A DNA stretch of 64,000 nt from Atlantibacter hermannii (GTDB taxonomy: Bacteria; Pseudomonadota; Gammaproteobacteria; Enterobacterales; Enterobacteriaceae): assembly GCF_009907385.1 (NCBI RefSeq), contig NZ_JAAATR010000002.1:110878-174877 (forward strand), given 5' to 3'. Position numbers and translations under genes: made by a program. The notes below the pieces were generated by a model, which did no database searches, had not been told where the DNA came from, and worked only from the letters and a program-made list of their open reading frames with translations. The number at the start of each line of letters is the position of its first letter. Position 1 is the first letter of the stretch. Of this stretch, positions 34,687 through 43,013 are shown piece by piece.

Positions 34687-34737
34687 CAGGCAATCCCCTT
34701 GCGCCAGCGACGGCCGTCGGTAGCGACGACCGTCTAA

Positions 34738-35622
34738 TTATAGCGTTCCTGTACCGCCGTCTGAGCACCACACCTGGCCGGACGCGAACGAGCACACGTC
34801 AGAGGCGAAAGTCACATACAGCGGCGCGATTTCCGCCGGCTGGCCCGGACGGCCCAGCGGCGCGGTAGCGCCGAACTGCATCACTTTCTCCTGCGGCTGA
34901 CCACCACTGGACTGCAATGGCGTCCAGTAAGGGCCTGGCGCAACGGCGTTAACGCGGATGCCTTTCTTGCCCAGCTGCTTCGCCAGCGATTTCGTGAAGG
35001 CCACATTACAGGCTTTGGTCTGGGCGTAATCGAGTAAGATGTCACTCGGATTGTAGGCCTGTACCGAGGAGGTATTGATGATCACGGCGCCTTCCTGAAG
35101 ATGCGGAACAGCGGCTTTGGTGATCCAGAACGGGGCATACACGTTGGTTTTAAAGGTATCGTCGAAGGCTTCGGTGGTCAGTTCTTCAATCGATTCGCAA
35201 TACTGTTGGCGACCGGCGTTGTTCACCAGAATATCCAGACCGCCCAGTTGTTGAACGGCTTTTTCAACTAACTGTTGGCAAAAGGTTTCTGAACGAATAT
35301 CGCCGGGGATCGCCACAGCATTTTTTCCTTCTGCGGCAATTAACGCAATAACCGCAGCGGCATCGGTTTCTTCTTCCGGCAGATAATTAATCGCCACGTC
35401 TGCGCCTTCACGGGCAAAGGCAATGGCTACCGCGCGACCAATACCGGAATCCCCTCCGGTAATTAATGCTTTTTTTCCTTCCAGTTTGCCCGAGCCGATA
35501 TAGCTGGTTTCGCCATGATCCGGCAGCGGCTTCATTTCTGATGCCAGTCCCGGCGCTTTTTGCGGTTGTTCAGCAAACGGGGGGCGGGGATAGTGAAGAT
35601 GGTGTTTATCATTAATCGTCAT
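34738..35622 (-). CDS. YghA-like short-chain dehydrogenase (general stress type)
   Basis: 294 residues, an extended SDR. A 45-residue N-terminal tail (HHLHYPRPPFAEQPQKAPGL) is typical of the YghA/YdaD/GsiB-associated stress SDRs. TGGDSGIGRAVA is the NAD(P)-binding loop; NNAG follows; the catalytic Tyr-Lys pair is in LDYAQTKAC; the C-terminus ends GQVWCSDGGTGTL. Cytoplasmic oxidoreductase with unknown substrate. First gene of a likely two-gene operon with the GH15 enzyme. Confidence 0.85.
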   Translation of the reverse strand: MTINDKHHLHYPRPPFAEQPQKAPGLASEMKPLPDHGETSYIGSGKLEGKKALITGGDSGIGRAVAIAFAREGADVAINYLPEEETDAAAVIALIAAEGKNAVAIPGDIRSETFCQQLVEKAVQQLGGLDILVNNAGRQQYCESIEELTTEAFDDTFKTNVYAPFWITKAAVPHLQEGAVIINTSSVQAYNPSDILLDYAQTKACNVAFTKSLAKQLGKKGIRVNAVAPGPYWTPLQSSGGQPQEKVMQFGATAPLGRPGQPAEIAPLYVTFASDVCSFASGQVWCSDGGTGTL

Positions 35623-36104
35623 GGTTCGCGTCTCGTTTATATGCGGGATTAATAAAGGTAGACGTCATGCGGCGAACCCGCGAATAGTTTTGATTTTCTG
35701 TTCGGATATTTAATTGACTTTACATAGCTTTGCTTGAGTAATTTTCAGAATGTTCTATGCGGTAAAAATAAATGCCTGGGTTTTTACGACGTTTACCCAC
35801 AATAAAAATGAAAAGGCGGGTGCAGAATATATTTAATTTTTACAGTGAATAATCTTAATTTTATTTGTACTGGTCTATTTGCTGCTATTTTAAAGGCGAT
35901 CGCGCTACCTCCCGATAAGTAAACGAAGCGCAAAAAAAAGCACATATCATACATCATATATTTTTGGGTAATTATTAACCCTTGATTATTATAGGGAATA
36001 ATTATTCGCTAAATTAATCAGGATGGTTAATAAATAAACGTATATTTCCCCGCTATAAAGGTCCACAATGGGTCTCCATCCCCGGATTAAATCCGACGGC
36101 CATT
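35623..36104. other. Intergenic region between divergent genes
   Basis: About 480 bases, AT-rich, without a convincing gene. It must contain the promoters of the YghA-like gene (leftward) and the MerR-like gene (rightward). The minus-strand CTACCTTTATTAAT near 35650-35665 weakly resembles a sigma-S -10 element for the YghA-like gene. Confidence 0.35.
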
Positions 36105-36119
36105 CCCCTCACTAAGGGG
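36105..36119 (+). promoter_or_regulatory. Hairpin covering the ribosome site of the MerR-like gene
   Basis: CCCCT (36105-36109) pairs with AGGGG (36115-36119), loop CACTA. The right arm is the Shine-Dalgarno sequence AAGGGG of the gene starting at ATG 36125, so the site may be masked when the hairpin forms. Short but all G-C except one pair. Confidence 0.4.
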
Positions 36120-36124
36120 TTCGA

Positions 36125-36871
36125 ATGAAAACTTTTTCAACCGAAGCGATTTGCGCAATAACCGGCAGTCACCCTGCCTGTCTCCTGCGCTGGTCAAAAG
36201 CGGGATTAATCAGCCTTCATGATTCAAAAACCGGCTGGAAGGTTGAGCAGATTGGCGATATTCATCGCGTCGTTAATATGGCAGCCAGCGGTGCATCGTT
36301 AACTGAAATCCGCGTCTGGCAATTAGAAGGTAAGCGCAGCTGGACGGCAGGCTGGCCCGCCCATCGCGGTGAACTATTATGGCAGCTTGAATATGGTTCC
36401 GATCGTGCGCTGGCGCGTATGATGCGTAAAATTGACCATGATTATTGCGGCGATGATTATATTAATTCTGTACTGCGCCCCTTAAATAAGTGGCTGCGCG
36501 AACAGGATACCATGACAGGCGCGACGCGACGCCTCGCCCGATTTCATGAGGCGGTATTACATCGCGCCCATTGCGTGATGCGCGATGGTTACCGACATAA
36601 ACGCGCGCCGCTGTTTCTTGAAGCGATAAGCGTCGCCGACGAAACGGAGATCTGGATGGAGGCAATCCGCCTGACGCGTCAGGGGTTTGATGTTGAGCTT
36701 TCCTCGCAGGTCTGTGATAACCCGGCGGTATCCACCAAAAGCTATGAACATCACCTGCTGTGGTGCGGTCACGGGATCAGCACGACTAAACACAGCCAGT
36801 TCCTGGAAAAACTCAGCGCCGGGCAGCCGATTCGCCTGTGCGGGCCGGACATCCGCATCACGCTGTCATGA
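36125..36871 (+). CDS. MerR-like regulator of MlrA/BluR size
   Basis: 248 residues. The N-terminus MKTFSTEAICAITGSHPACLLRWSKAGLISLHDSKTGWKVEQIGDI has the helix-turn-helix and wing layout of MerR proteins (first helix, LRW recognition segment, wing Lys-Val). The rest (about 75-248) is helical then alpha/beta (..APLFLEAISVADETEIWMEAIRLTRQGFDVELSSQV.., ..LLWCGHG..), the same plan as MlrA and BluR (cobalamin-domain-like, no B12 His motif). MlrA activates csgD and BluR represses biofilm peptides in E. coli, and BluR is countered by the BLUF-EAL protein BluF. Divergent enough that orthology is not claimed. It ends overlapping a convergent unknown gene. Confidence 0.6.
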   Translation: MKTFSTEAICAITGSHPACLLRWSKAGLISLHDSKTGWKVEQIGDIHRVVNMAASGASLTEIRVWQLEGKRSWTAGWPAHRGELLWQLEYGSDRALARMMRKIDHDYCGDDYINSVLRPLNKWLREQDTMTGATRRLARFHEAVLHRAHCVMRDGYRHKRAPLFLEAISVADETEIWMEAIRLTRQGFDVELSSQVCDNPAVSTKSYEHHLLWCGHGISTTKHSQFLEKLSAGQPIRLCGPDIRITLS

Positions 36872-37405
36872 CGGCGCGTGCTCAACGTTCTGTTGCTGAG
36901 TAAGCTGGCGATAACGTACGTCGGCTTGCTCCAGCACCTCCCCTGAAACCGAGACTTCCCATCCGCAGTGAAACAGATACCGGGCGACTTCATCCACCAG
37001 CGTGTATTCCATGAGCCGTGTGTCGCTACCGCGCAGAAATAACCCCAGGGTTAACATTCCCGGTAAATCTTCCAGAATGCGGATTTCCGACACGCGCGCC
37101 GGCAGATAAGTGAAAAATTGATTCATCAGTTTCTGGATAACGCTTTCCAGAGGCGTACCCGGCGTAATGTACTGTGTGATAAGCGGCATCTCTATGGATA
37201 GCAATGCATCTTCGACAGCGTACGTTTTACCATAAACCGTAAGTCTGGCATTTGCCTTATCAAAATTGCGCGCCAGCCAGGTTAAATTAATCAACGCCAT
37301 TTTTTTACGGGCACGTTTTTTAACGTGCCGTAAATGTAACGCGTTCCGAATGAAATCCCACTTCATGAAATGTTGTGCCTTGCCAGTGGCTAAATAAGAC
37401 GCCAT
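36866..37405 (-). CDS. Unknown conserved-looking protein
   Basis: 179 residues; ATG 37405 or 37366, neither with a strong ribosome site. A basic N-terminal stretch (KWDFIRNALHLRHVKKRARKK) is followed by a domain with mixed helices and strands (..LSIEMPLITQYITPGTPLESVIQKLMNQFF.., ..EYTLVDEVARYLFHCGWEVSVSG..). No signal peptide or membrane helix. I do not recognise the family. The last six bases overlap the convergent MerR-like gene. Confidence 0.5.
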   Translation of the reverse strand: MASYLATGKAQHFMKWDFIRNALHLRHVKKRARKKMALINLTWLARNFDKANARLTVYGKTYAVEDALLSIEMPLITQYITPGTPLESVIQKLMNQFFTYLPARVSEIRILEDLPGMLTLGLFLRGSDTRLMEYTLVDEVARYLFHCGWEVSVSGEVLEQADVRYRQLTQQQNVEHAPS

Positions 37406-37707
37406 ATTTTTTTGCCGCGATTAAGCGATTGTTTTTGTTATTTTGCCGCAAACCGACAATAACGCGAATGAAATTATGACGGACGGCTTTAACTTCAGAT
37501 TAATCTGTAGTGGCAGAAAAAAACATTAACATTGTTGCGTTAGTCGTTTATTAACTCATTGAAAAATAAAAATAACATATGGCTTAATCACTTTTTTAGT
37601 GGATATAAATTGAGCAAACCATAGTCGGTTGTTAGTGTGTGCTCCTCGAAAAGGTTATTCGAAAGCGGGTAATACCCTTAAGTAAGGAGCGAATCACTCA
37701 GCGATTA
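37406..37707. other. AT-rich gap before the NlpC/P60 gene
   Basis: About 300 bases of AT-rich sequence holding the promoters of the two divergent genes. Nothing further identified except AAGGAG at 37684-37689, which is too far from the first ATG of the NlpC/P60 gene. Confidence 0.3.
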
Positions 37708-38229
37708 ATGGTTATGATTAAGTTATTATTTATTGTTTTATTGGTTGTTATTTCACGAGTAACTTTTGCAGCTGAATTCGTATCGCCTTTTTTTGTCGAT
37801 CGCATGCACAGCGGGCAAATGTTTATTGCTCGCGATATGACAAATGAAGTTTTGAAGGCGCGGTTATTAAAGCAATATTCTGCCTGGAAAGGCACCCGGT
37901 ATCACAGGGGCGGTAGCAGCCACCGTGGGGTGGATTGTTCGGCGCTGATGCAACACCTGTTTTCTGAATCCGCTGACTTATCATTACCGCGCACCGCCGC
38001 AGAACAGATGCAGCGTGGGAAAGCGGTGTCGCGCGGGGAACTCAAACCTGGCGATTTAGTCTTTTTTAAAACGGGTCGTAACCAGCGTCACGTGGGGGTA
38101 TTTATTGGTGGCGATGAGTTTATTCACGCCTCGACCCGCCAGGGCGTAACGATTTCATCCCTGAGCAATGAATACTGGGGCGCGCATTATCAGGCCGCGC
38201 GGCGCGTGGCGGTCAAGGCGGTAGGTTAA
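37708..38229 (+). CDS. NlpC/P60 peptidoglycan hydrolase
   Basis: 173 residues from ATG 37708. A hydrophobic signal sequence (MVMIKLLFIVLLVVISRVTFAAE) leads into the NlpC/P60 domain: catalytic Cys in HRGVDCSALMQHLF, then PRTAAEQM, GDLVFF, catalytic His in RHVGVFIG and a third polar residue in IHASTRQG. Similar in length to E. coli MepS (Spr) and YafL, which cut D-Glu-mDAP or mDAP cross-links in the periplasm. The start is uncertain: AAGGAG lies 18 bases upstream of this ATG, and the frame is open back to GTG 37639. Convergent with acpT, overlapping its stop by four bases. Confidence 0.8.
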   Translation: MVMIKLLFIVLLVVISRVTFAAEFVSPFFVDRMHSGQMFIARDMTNEVLKARLLKQYSAWKGTRYHRGGSSHRGVDCSALMQHLFSESADLSLPRTAAEQMQRGKAVSRGELKPGDLVFFKTGRNQRHVGVFIGGDEFIHASTRQGVTISSLSNEYWGAHYQAARRVAVKAVG

Positions 38230-38834
38230 GCGCCAGTCATCGCGCTAAGATTAAGTTCAAACGGATGGGCGGCGCAGACGGCAATCATTGCCGTCGCGCT
38301 CTGATGCCATCCGGTAAATAAATTCTGCTGGTTCAGCGCGTCGGGCGAGACGTCCAGCGCCGCCATTTGCCAGACGCTGCCGCCACGCTGTTTCAACACC
38401 GCTTCCCGCAGGGTCCAGCCGCGCCAGAAGGCCAGTAACTGTTCAGCGTGCGGCAGGGCGACTAAGCGCTGGCGTTCAGTCTCGCCGAAGTAGTCGGCGG
38501 CGATGCGCTGCCAGGCGCGGCGCGGGCGCAGGATCTCGATATCCACGCCGACCGGCGTATGGGGGTCAACAGCCAGCACAATCCGGTCGCCGCTGTGGCT
38601 CATATTGAAATGCGGCGCGCCGGCGCGGGCGAACGTGGGTTTGCCGTGCTGATTATAAGTAAGCGCCTGCAAACTCTCTGACGGGCAATTTGCCGCCAGC
38701 ATTACCCGGCCCGCCAGCCAGCTCTGGCGGCGCGGGCCTTCGGGCGCGGCGGCGGCGATGTCCGCTGGCAGCCAGCGCGCCACGGCTTCCGGCGCGCTGA
38801 GCCGGGAAATCTCACCTTCAATCAGCCGCAGCAT
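38226..38834 (-). CDS. acpT: 4'-Phosphopantetheinyl transferase AcpT
   Basis: 202 residues. Sfp-type motifs: PHFNMSHSGD (about 74-83), GVDIE with Asp98 and Glu100 for Mg, and WTLREAVLKQRG (about 140-151), a variant of the WxxKEAxxK motif with Arg in place of the first Lys. It transfers phosphopantetheine from CoA to a Ser of carrier proteins. In E. coli K-12 acpT is an orphan; in strains carrying this gene cluster it modifies the cluster's own carrier proteins. Here it starts two bases after the apeR stop, so it is the last gene of the APE operon and the natural partner of ApeE and ApeF. Confidence 0.93.
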   Translation of the reverse strand: MLRLIEGEISRLSAPEAVARWLPADIAAAAPEGPRRQSWLAGRVMLAANCPSESLQALTYNQHGKPTFARAGAPHFNMSHSGDRIVLAVDPHTPVGVDIEILRPRRAWQRIAADYFGETERQRLVALPHAEQLLAFWRGWTLREAVLKQRGGSVWQMAALDVSPDALNQQNLFTGWHQSATAMIAVCAAHPFELNLSAMTGA

Positions 38835-38836
38835 AA

Positions 38837-40066
38837 TTATGACCAGCGGCGGATCACCAGCGACGTATTGATGCCGCCAAAGGCGAAGTTATTGCTTTGC
38901 AGGAACTCGCAGTCGATATAGCGCGGCTCGCCCATGATGTAATCCAGTTCACCGCACTGTTCGTCGGGTTGCTGGAGGTTCAGGGTCGGGGCAAACCAGC
39001 CTTCACGCATCATCTCCAGGCCCATCCAGGCTTCCAGCGCGCCGCACGCGCCCAGCGTGTGCCCAAAATAGCTTTTCAGCGAGGAGATCGGCGTCTGCGC
39101 GCCGAACAGCGCCGCGGTAGCCTGGCTTTCGGCGATGTCGCCGCGATCGGTTGCCGTGCCGTGGGCGCTGATATAGCCGATATCGCGCGGTCCGAGGCCC
39201 GCCATCTTCAGCGCTTTTTCGATGCAAATCTGCATAGTTTCCCGCTGCGGCTGGGTGATATGCGCCGCATCGCAGTTGGTGGCGAAGCTGACGATCTCTC
39301 CGTAAATGGTCGCGCCGCGCGCTTTGGCGTGCTCCAGCTCTTCCAGAATCAATGTTCCCGCGCCTTCGCCAATCACCAGGCCGTCGCGGTGTTTATCAAA
39401 CGGCGACGGGGTGGTTTTCGGCGCGTCGTTGCGCTGGCTGGTGGCAAACAGGGTATCGAATACCGCCGCTTCCGACGGACACAGCTCTTCCGCGCCGCCC
39501 GCCACCATTACCGTCTGGTAGCCGTGGCGAATCGCTTCCCAGGCGTAGCCAATCGCCTGGCTGCCGGAGGTGCAGGCGCTGGAGGTGGGGATGACCCGGC
39601 CTTTCAGCCCGAAGAACAGCCCGGTATTCACCGCCGTGGTGTGCGGCATCATCTGCACATAGGTGGTGCCGGTGATGTTGTTGGTATGCTTCTCGGTCAG
39701 CATGGTGGCGAATTCGCTCACCGGCCCGGTGCTGCCGGTGGAGGAACCGTAGGCGATCCCGGTTTCGCCATTAGTGAGTACTTCCTCACCAATCAACCCA
39801 GCCTGCTCAAGGGCCAGTTCGGTGGCGCGGGTCGACATCAGCGATACCCGGCCCATCGAACGGATGCGCTTGCGGGTGTAATGCTCCGGCAGCGTGAAAT
39901 CATCAATCGGCGCGCCCAGCAGCGTGTGCAGCCCGTCGTAAACCTGCCATTCCGGCATCTGGCGCACCGCGTTCTCGCCCTGTTTCAGCCGTGCCGCCAC
40001 CTGTTGCCAGGTTTCGCCAAACGCGGTGACCCCGGCCATACCGGTAATAACTACGCGACGTGTCAT
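38837..40066 (-). CDS. apeR: Beta-ketoacyl-ACP synthase, APE cluster
   Basis: 409 residues, FabF-type ketosynthase. The Cys-His-His triad is complete: Cys165 (SSACTSGS), His302 (SAHGTATD) and His336 (KSYFGHTLGA). In studied APE systems ApeR is a second condensing enzyme alongside the ApeO/ApeC pair. It elongates aryl polyenoyl-ACP intermediates with malonyl-ACP in the cytoplasm. Overlaps apeQ by four bases (ATGA). Letters here and below follow published APE naming where I recall it and otherwise gene order. Confidence 0.92.
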   Translation of the reverse strand: MTRRVVITGMAGVTAFGETWQQVAARLKQGENAVRQMPEWQVYDGLHTLLGAPIDDFTLPEHYTRKRIRSMGRVSLMSTRATELALEQAGLIGEEVLTNGETGIAYGSSTGSTGPVSEFATMLTEKHTNNITGTTYVQMMPHTTAVNTGLFFGLKGRVIPTSSACTSGSQAIGYAWEAIRHGYQTVMVAGGAEELCPSEAAVFDTLFATSQRNDAPKTTPSPFDKHRDGLVIGEGAGTLILEELEHAKARGATIYGEIVSFATNCDAAHITQPQRETMQICIEKALKMAGLGPRDIGYISAHGTATDRGDIAESQATAALFGAQTPISSLKSYFGHTLGACGALEAWMGLEMMREGWFAPTLNLQQPDEQCGELDYIMGEPRYIDCEFLQSNNFAFGGINTSLVIRRWS

Positions 40067-40794
40067 AACATCCCTCCGTTTACAGAGATAACCTGGCGGG
40101 TGACGTAACCGGCAATATCCGACATCAGGTAGCTGGCGAGCCCGGCGACTTCGTCCGCCTGGCCCATACGTTTCATGGGAATGATGCTCATCGCTTCTTT
40201 CAGCGCGGCCTCTTCCATCTCAATCATCCCGGTGTCGATCAGGCCGGGAGCAATGCAGTTAACAGTGATTTTGCGCTTCGCCAGTTCGATCGCCAGCGCT
40301 TTGGTCGCGCCGATAATCCCGGCTTTGGCGGCGCTGTAGTTCACCTGGCCGCGATTGCCCATCATGCCGGACACCGATGACAGGGTGATAATGCGCCCGC
40401 CGCTGCGCAGGCCGATCATCGGCATCACGCAGGGCTGGATCACGTTATAAAAGCTGTCGAGATTGGTATGGATCACCCCGTCCCAGTCTTCGTCGCTCAG
40501 CGCCGGAAACGCGCCGTCGCGGGCGATGCCGGCGTTGCTCACTACGCCGTACCATGCGCCGTGGGCCTCGATATCCTGTTCAATTACCGTGCGGCACTGC
40601 TGCCGGTTGCCGACGTCAAAACTCAGCAAACGGCCCTGGCCGCCCGCCGCCGCGATCTGCTCCAGCGTCTGCTGTGCGCCTGCATGGTCGCGATGGTAAT
40701 GCACGCCGACGGTAAACCCGTCCGCAGCCAGTTTTACGGCGATGGCCCGGCCAATGCCTTTGCTGGCCCCGGTGACCAGAACTGAACGACTCAT
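40063..40794 (-). CDS. apeQ: 3-Ketoacyl-ACP reductase (FabG type), APE cluster
   Basis: 243 residues. Classical SDR: TGASKGIGRAIA (8-19), NAG, and the Tyr-Lys pair in NYSAAKAG, ending in ..RQVISVNGGML, typical of FabG. It reduces the beta-keto group after each condensation during polyene growth, using NADPH. Overlaps apeP by four bases and apeR by four. Confidence 0.93.
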   Translation of the reverse strand: MSRSVLVTGASKGIGRAIAVKLAADGFTVGVHYHRDHAGAQQTLEQIAAAGGQGRLLSFDVGNRQQCRTVIEQDIEAHGAWYGVVSNAGIARDGAFPALSDEDWDGVIHTNLDSFYNVIQPCVMPMIGLRSGGRIITLSSVSGMMGNRGQVNYSAAKAGIIGATKALAIELAKRKITVNCIAPGLIDTGMIEMEEAALKEAMSIIPMKRMGQADEVAGLASYLMSDIAGYVTRQVISVNGGML

Positions 40795-41267
40795 TGTGGT
40801 GATCCCTGATTAAATAACTGTGCTAATTCAGCCTCGTCCGGCTGAAACGTATTAATACGCCCCGTCGCCAGGGGCTGTTGGCCCTGAAAAATCGTCGCCT
40901 CGAAGCTGCCGAAACGGCTGTCCTGCATCAGCAGGTGTACCGCGATATCCAGCGTGGCGTCGGCGGGGAAGTGGCTGACTTTCGCTTCCAGATCCCGCGC
41001 GCCCAGCACCATGCCGAGCGAAATCCGCTTTTCGCCCTGCTGGTGGCGGTGCCAGCCGGACCAGACGCCGACGGTTTGCGCCATCAGCTCCAGCGCGTAC
41101 CAGCCGGGCAGGCGGCCTTCGTCGTCAAGAAACGGCGCAAGCACGCCGTCGGCACTCAGCGTTACCCGGCAACGGGCGCTGTCGGCGCTGACGTTGACCA
41201 CGTCATCCAGCAATAGCATCGGCGCGTCGTGGGGTAAATAGTCGCCTGGTGTGAGGTAACCGCTCAT
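40791..41267 (-). CDS. apeP: Hot-dog 3-hydroxyacyl-ACP dehydratase, APE cluster
   Basis: 158 residues from ATG 41267, which has GGGAG upstream and overlaps the apeO stop by one base; an ATG two codons earlier is possible. FabZ-like fold with a candidate active-site His in YLPHDAPMLLLDDV and the hydrophobic central helix PGWYALELMAQTVGVWSGW. Published work on APE clusters pairs ApeI and ApeP as dehydratase partners that remove water to give the conjugated double bonds. Each alone may carry only part of the active site. Confidence 0.88.
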   Translation of the reverse strand: MSGYLTPGDYLPHDAPMLLLDDVVNVSADSARCRVTLSADGVLAPFLDDEGRLPGWYALELMAQTVGVWSGWHRHQQGEKRISLGMVLGARDLEAKVSHFPADATLDIAVHLLMQDSRFGSFEATIFQGQQPLATGRINTFQPDEAELAQLFNQGSPQ

Positions 41268-42433
41268 CAACATCTCCCAATAATCAGGCTGGCGTTATTA
41301 CCGCCGAACGCGAAGGAATTCGACAGGATAACCGGGCGGGCCAACGGCGTGGGCGCATGCAGCAGCCCGCACGGCGGCAGGCTGTCGTCCGGCGTCGAGT
41401 GGCGGAAGTCCTGAGCCGGTAAATCCAGCCCGCGCAGCAATATCAGCGCGCTGAGCGCCGCTTCGGTCACGCCCGCCGCCCCCAGGGTATGCCCGGTTAA
41501 GTGTTTGGTGGAGCTGCCTGGCGTGTCAGCGCCGAAAATCGCGTTAACCACTTTCGACTCAATCTGGTCGTTAAGCGGCGTGGCGGTGCCGTGCAGGTTG
41601 ATGTAGCCGATATCCTGCGGCGTTAATCCGGCATCCTGTAGCGCCTGGTGAATGGCGCGGATCGCCCCTTCGCCTTCGGGGTGCGGCGCGGAAATATGAA
41701 ACGCGTCGCTGGATTCGCCCACCCCCAGCAGCGCCAGCGGTTGCGGCTCGCGGGTGAGCAGCAGCAGGCCCGCCGCTTCGCCGATGGTGATGCCGCAGCG
41801 CTCGCGGGCAAACGGCTGGCAAAGCGTGGTGGAAAACGACTCCAGGCTGTCGAAACCGTTCACCGGCATCCGGCTCAGCGAGTCTGCGCCGCCGACAATC
41901 GCCACGTCCGCCAGACCGGCTTCAATCAGGCGGCGGCCGCTGATGATGGCACGGGCGCTGGAGGAGCAGGCGGTGGAAAGCGTGTACGCCGGGCCAGCCA
42001 GGTTCAGATACTGGCTCAGGAAACGCGACGGATCCCCCAGTTCCTGCTGGTAATAGTGCCAGTTATCGTCGCGTTCGCTGTGATGGTGATGGCTCACAAA
42101 CCTGTCGCCCTCATCCAGCCCGGACGTGCTGGTGCCGAGGATCACCGCCACGCGCTCGTTGCCGTAGCGGGCGATGGCCTCGTCCACCTGCGGCTGGATC
42201 TGCGCCAGCGCCGCCAGCAACAGCTGATTGTTGCGCGAGCGGTGGGCCGCCAGATGCGTGGGAATGGCGGGCAGCTCGCCCTCCACGCCGCCCAGTACCG
42301 CGTCCACGCCGTTAACCAGCCAGCCCTGGCGCGGCTTCATGCCTGGCGCGACGCCGAGCGACAGCTGGCGGGCGATATCGTCGAGCGTGTTGCCCAACGC
42401 GTTAACCATGCCGATGGCAGAGATATAAATCAT
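41267..42433 (-). CDS. apeO: Beta-ketoacyl-ACP synthase, APE cluster
   Basis: 388 residues from ATG 42433 (MIYISAIGMVNALG), one base after the apeN stop; the longer frame to 42541 is read-through into apeN and is rejected. Cys156 (STACSSSA), His281 (LHGTATPL) and His315 (KHLTGHTLGA) complete the ketosynthase triad. In studied systems ApeO pairs with the chain-length factor ApeC as a type II PKS heterodimer. Confidence 0.9.
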   Translation of the reverse strand: MIYISAIGMVNALGNTLDDIARQLSLGVAPGMKPRQGWLVNGVDAVLGGVEGELPAIPTHLAAHRSRNNQLLLAALAQIQPQVDEAIARYGNERVAVILGTSTSGLDEGDRFVSHHHHSERDDNWHYYQQELGDPSRFLSQYLNLAGPAYTLSTACSSSARAIISGRRLIEAGLADVAIVGGADSLSRMPVNGFDSLESFSTTLCQPFARERCGITIGEAAGLLLLTREPQPLALLGVGESSDAFHISAPHPEGEGAIRAIHQALQDAGLTPQDIGYINLHGTATPLNDQIESKVVNAIFGADTPGSSTKHLTGHTLGAAGVTEAALSALILLRGLDLPAQDFRHSTPDDSLPPCGLLHAPTPLARPVILSNSFAFGGNNASLIIGRC

Positions 42434-42434
42434 G

Positions 42435-43013
42435 TCAGTCACCAAGGTATTGAATGGTGATGTGATAGTGGAACACGTGCTGCTGGATGCTGATCGGTTC
42501 ACGTTTGCCTTTGCGCAGCAGGTAGGTGATTTCCGTGACAAGGTTGCCGCTGGCGTCGCGCAGCTCGCGGCGATCGCCAGTATCGCGCAGCGTCCAGCCC
42601 TTCGGCAGCTGGGTTTGCCAGGCGGCGAGCGGCCAGTGGCTGAGCATCACGTCCGCCAGCACCTGGCTGGCAGGGGGCAACTGCGGCACCACAATTGACT
42701 GCTCGGTGTGGATGCCCGCTTTGTCATAGGTCAATAAAAACAGGCGGATGCCCACTGACGACAATCCCGCCAGCGAGAGCTTTTGCTCATCGGCATTCAG
42801 CAGCACCAGCAGCGACTGGCTTTGCCCGTTAAAGCTGCCGGTCAACAACTGCTGGGAGCTTACCGCCGGAGTGATGCCCGGCGGCGGTAGCGTGACCTGC
42901 ACCCCCGGCTTCAGCCAGGCTTTGGGGCGCGTTTCCGTTGGCGTGGAGTGGCTGCAACCGGCGAGCCACAGCGCCGCAAGCAACAGGCCCGCGCGCCAGA
43001 GTGTCTGCTTCAT
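42435..43013 (-). CDS. apeN: DUF3261 lipoprotein, APE cluster
   Basis: 192 residues from ATG 43013, overlapping the apeM stop by four bases. Lipobox LAGC (16-19 region) after a basic, hydrophobic leader marks an exported lipoprotein. The mature protein has the DUF3261 pattern that recurs in APE clusters next to the MMPL exporter and the LolA-like protein, and may resemble LolB in receiving lipid. Probably in the outer membrane (no Asp after the lipobox Cys), helping place the aryl polyene lipid. Confidence 0.82.
   Translation of the reverse strand: MKQTLWRAGLLLAALWLAGCSHSTPTETRPKAWLKPGVQVTLPPPGITPAVSSQQLLTGSFNGQSQSLLVLLNADEQKLSLAGLSSVGIRLFLLTYDKAGIHTEQSIVVPQLPPASQVLADVMLSHWPLAAWQTQLPKGWTLRDTGDRRELRDASGNLVTEITYLLRKGKREPISIQQHVFHYHITIQYLGD

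Noticed and set aside
38897..40108. 403-codon plus-strand frame opposite apeR
   Set aside because: Shadow of a ketosynthase with a complete Cys-His-His triad on the other strand.
41267..42541. Longer ketosynthase start at 42541
   Set aside because: The extra 36 residues overlap apeN in another frame and have a Ser/Cys/Asn-rich, non-protein-like composition; ATG 42433 fits the ketosynthase N-terminus.
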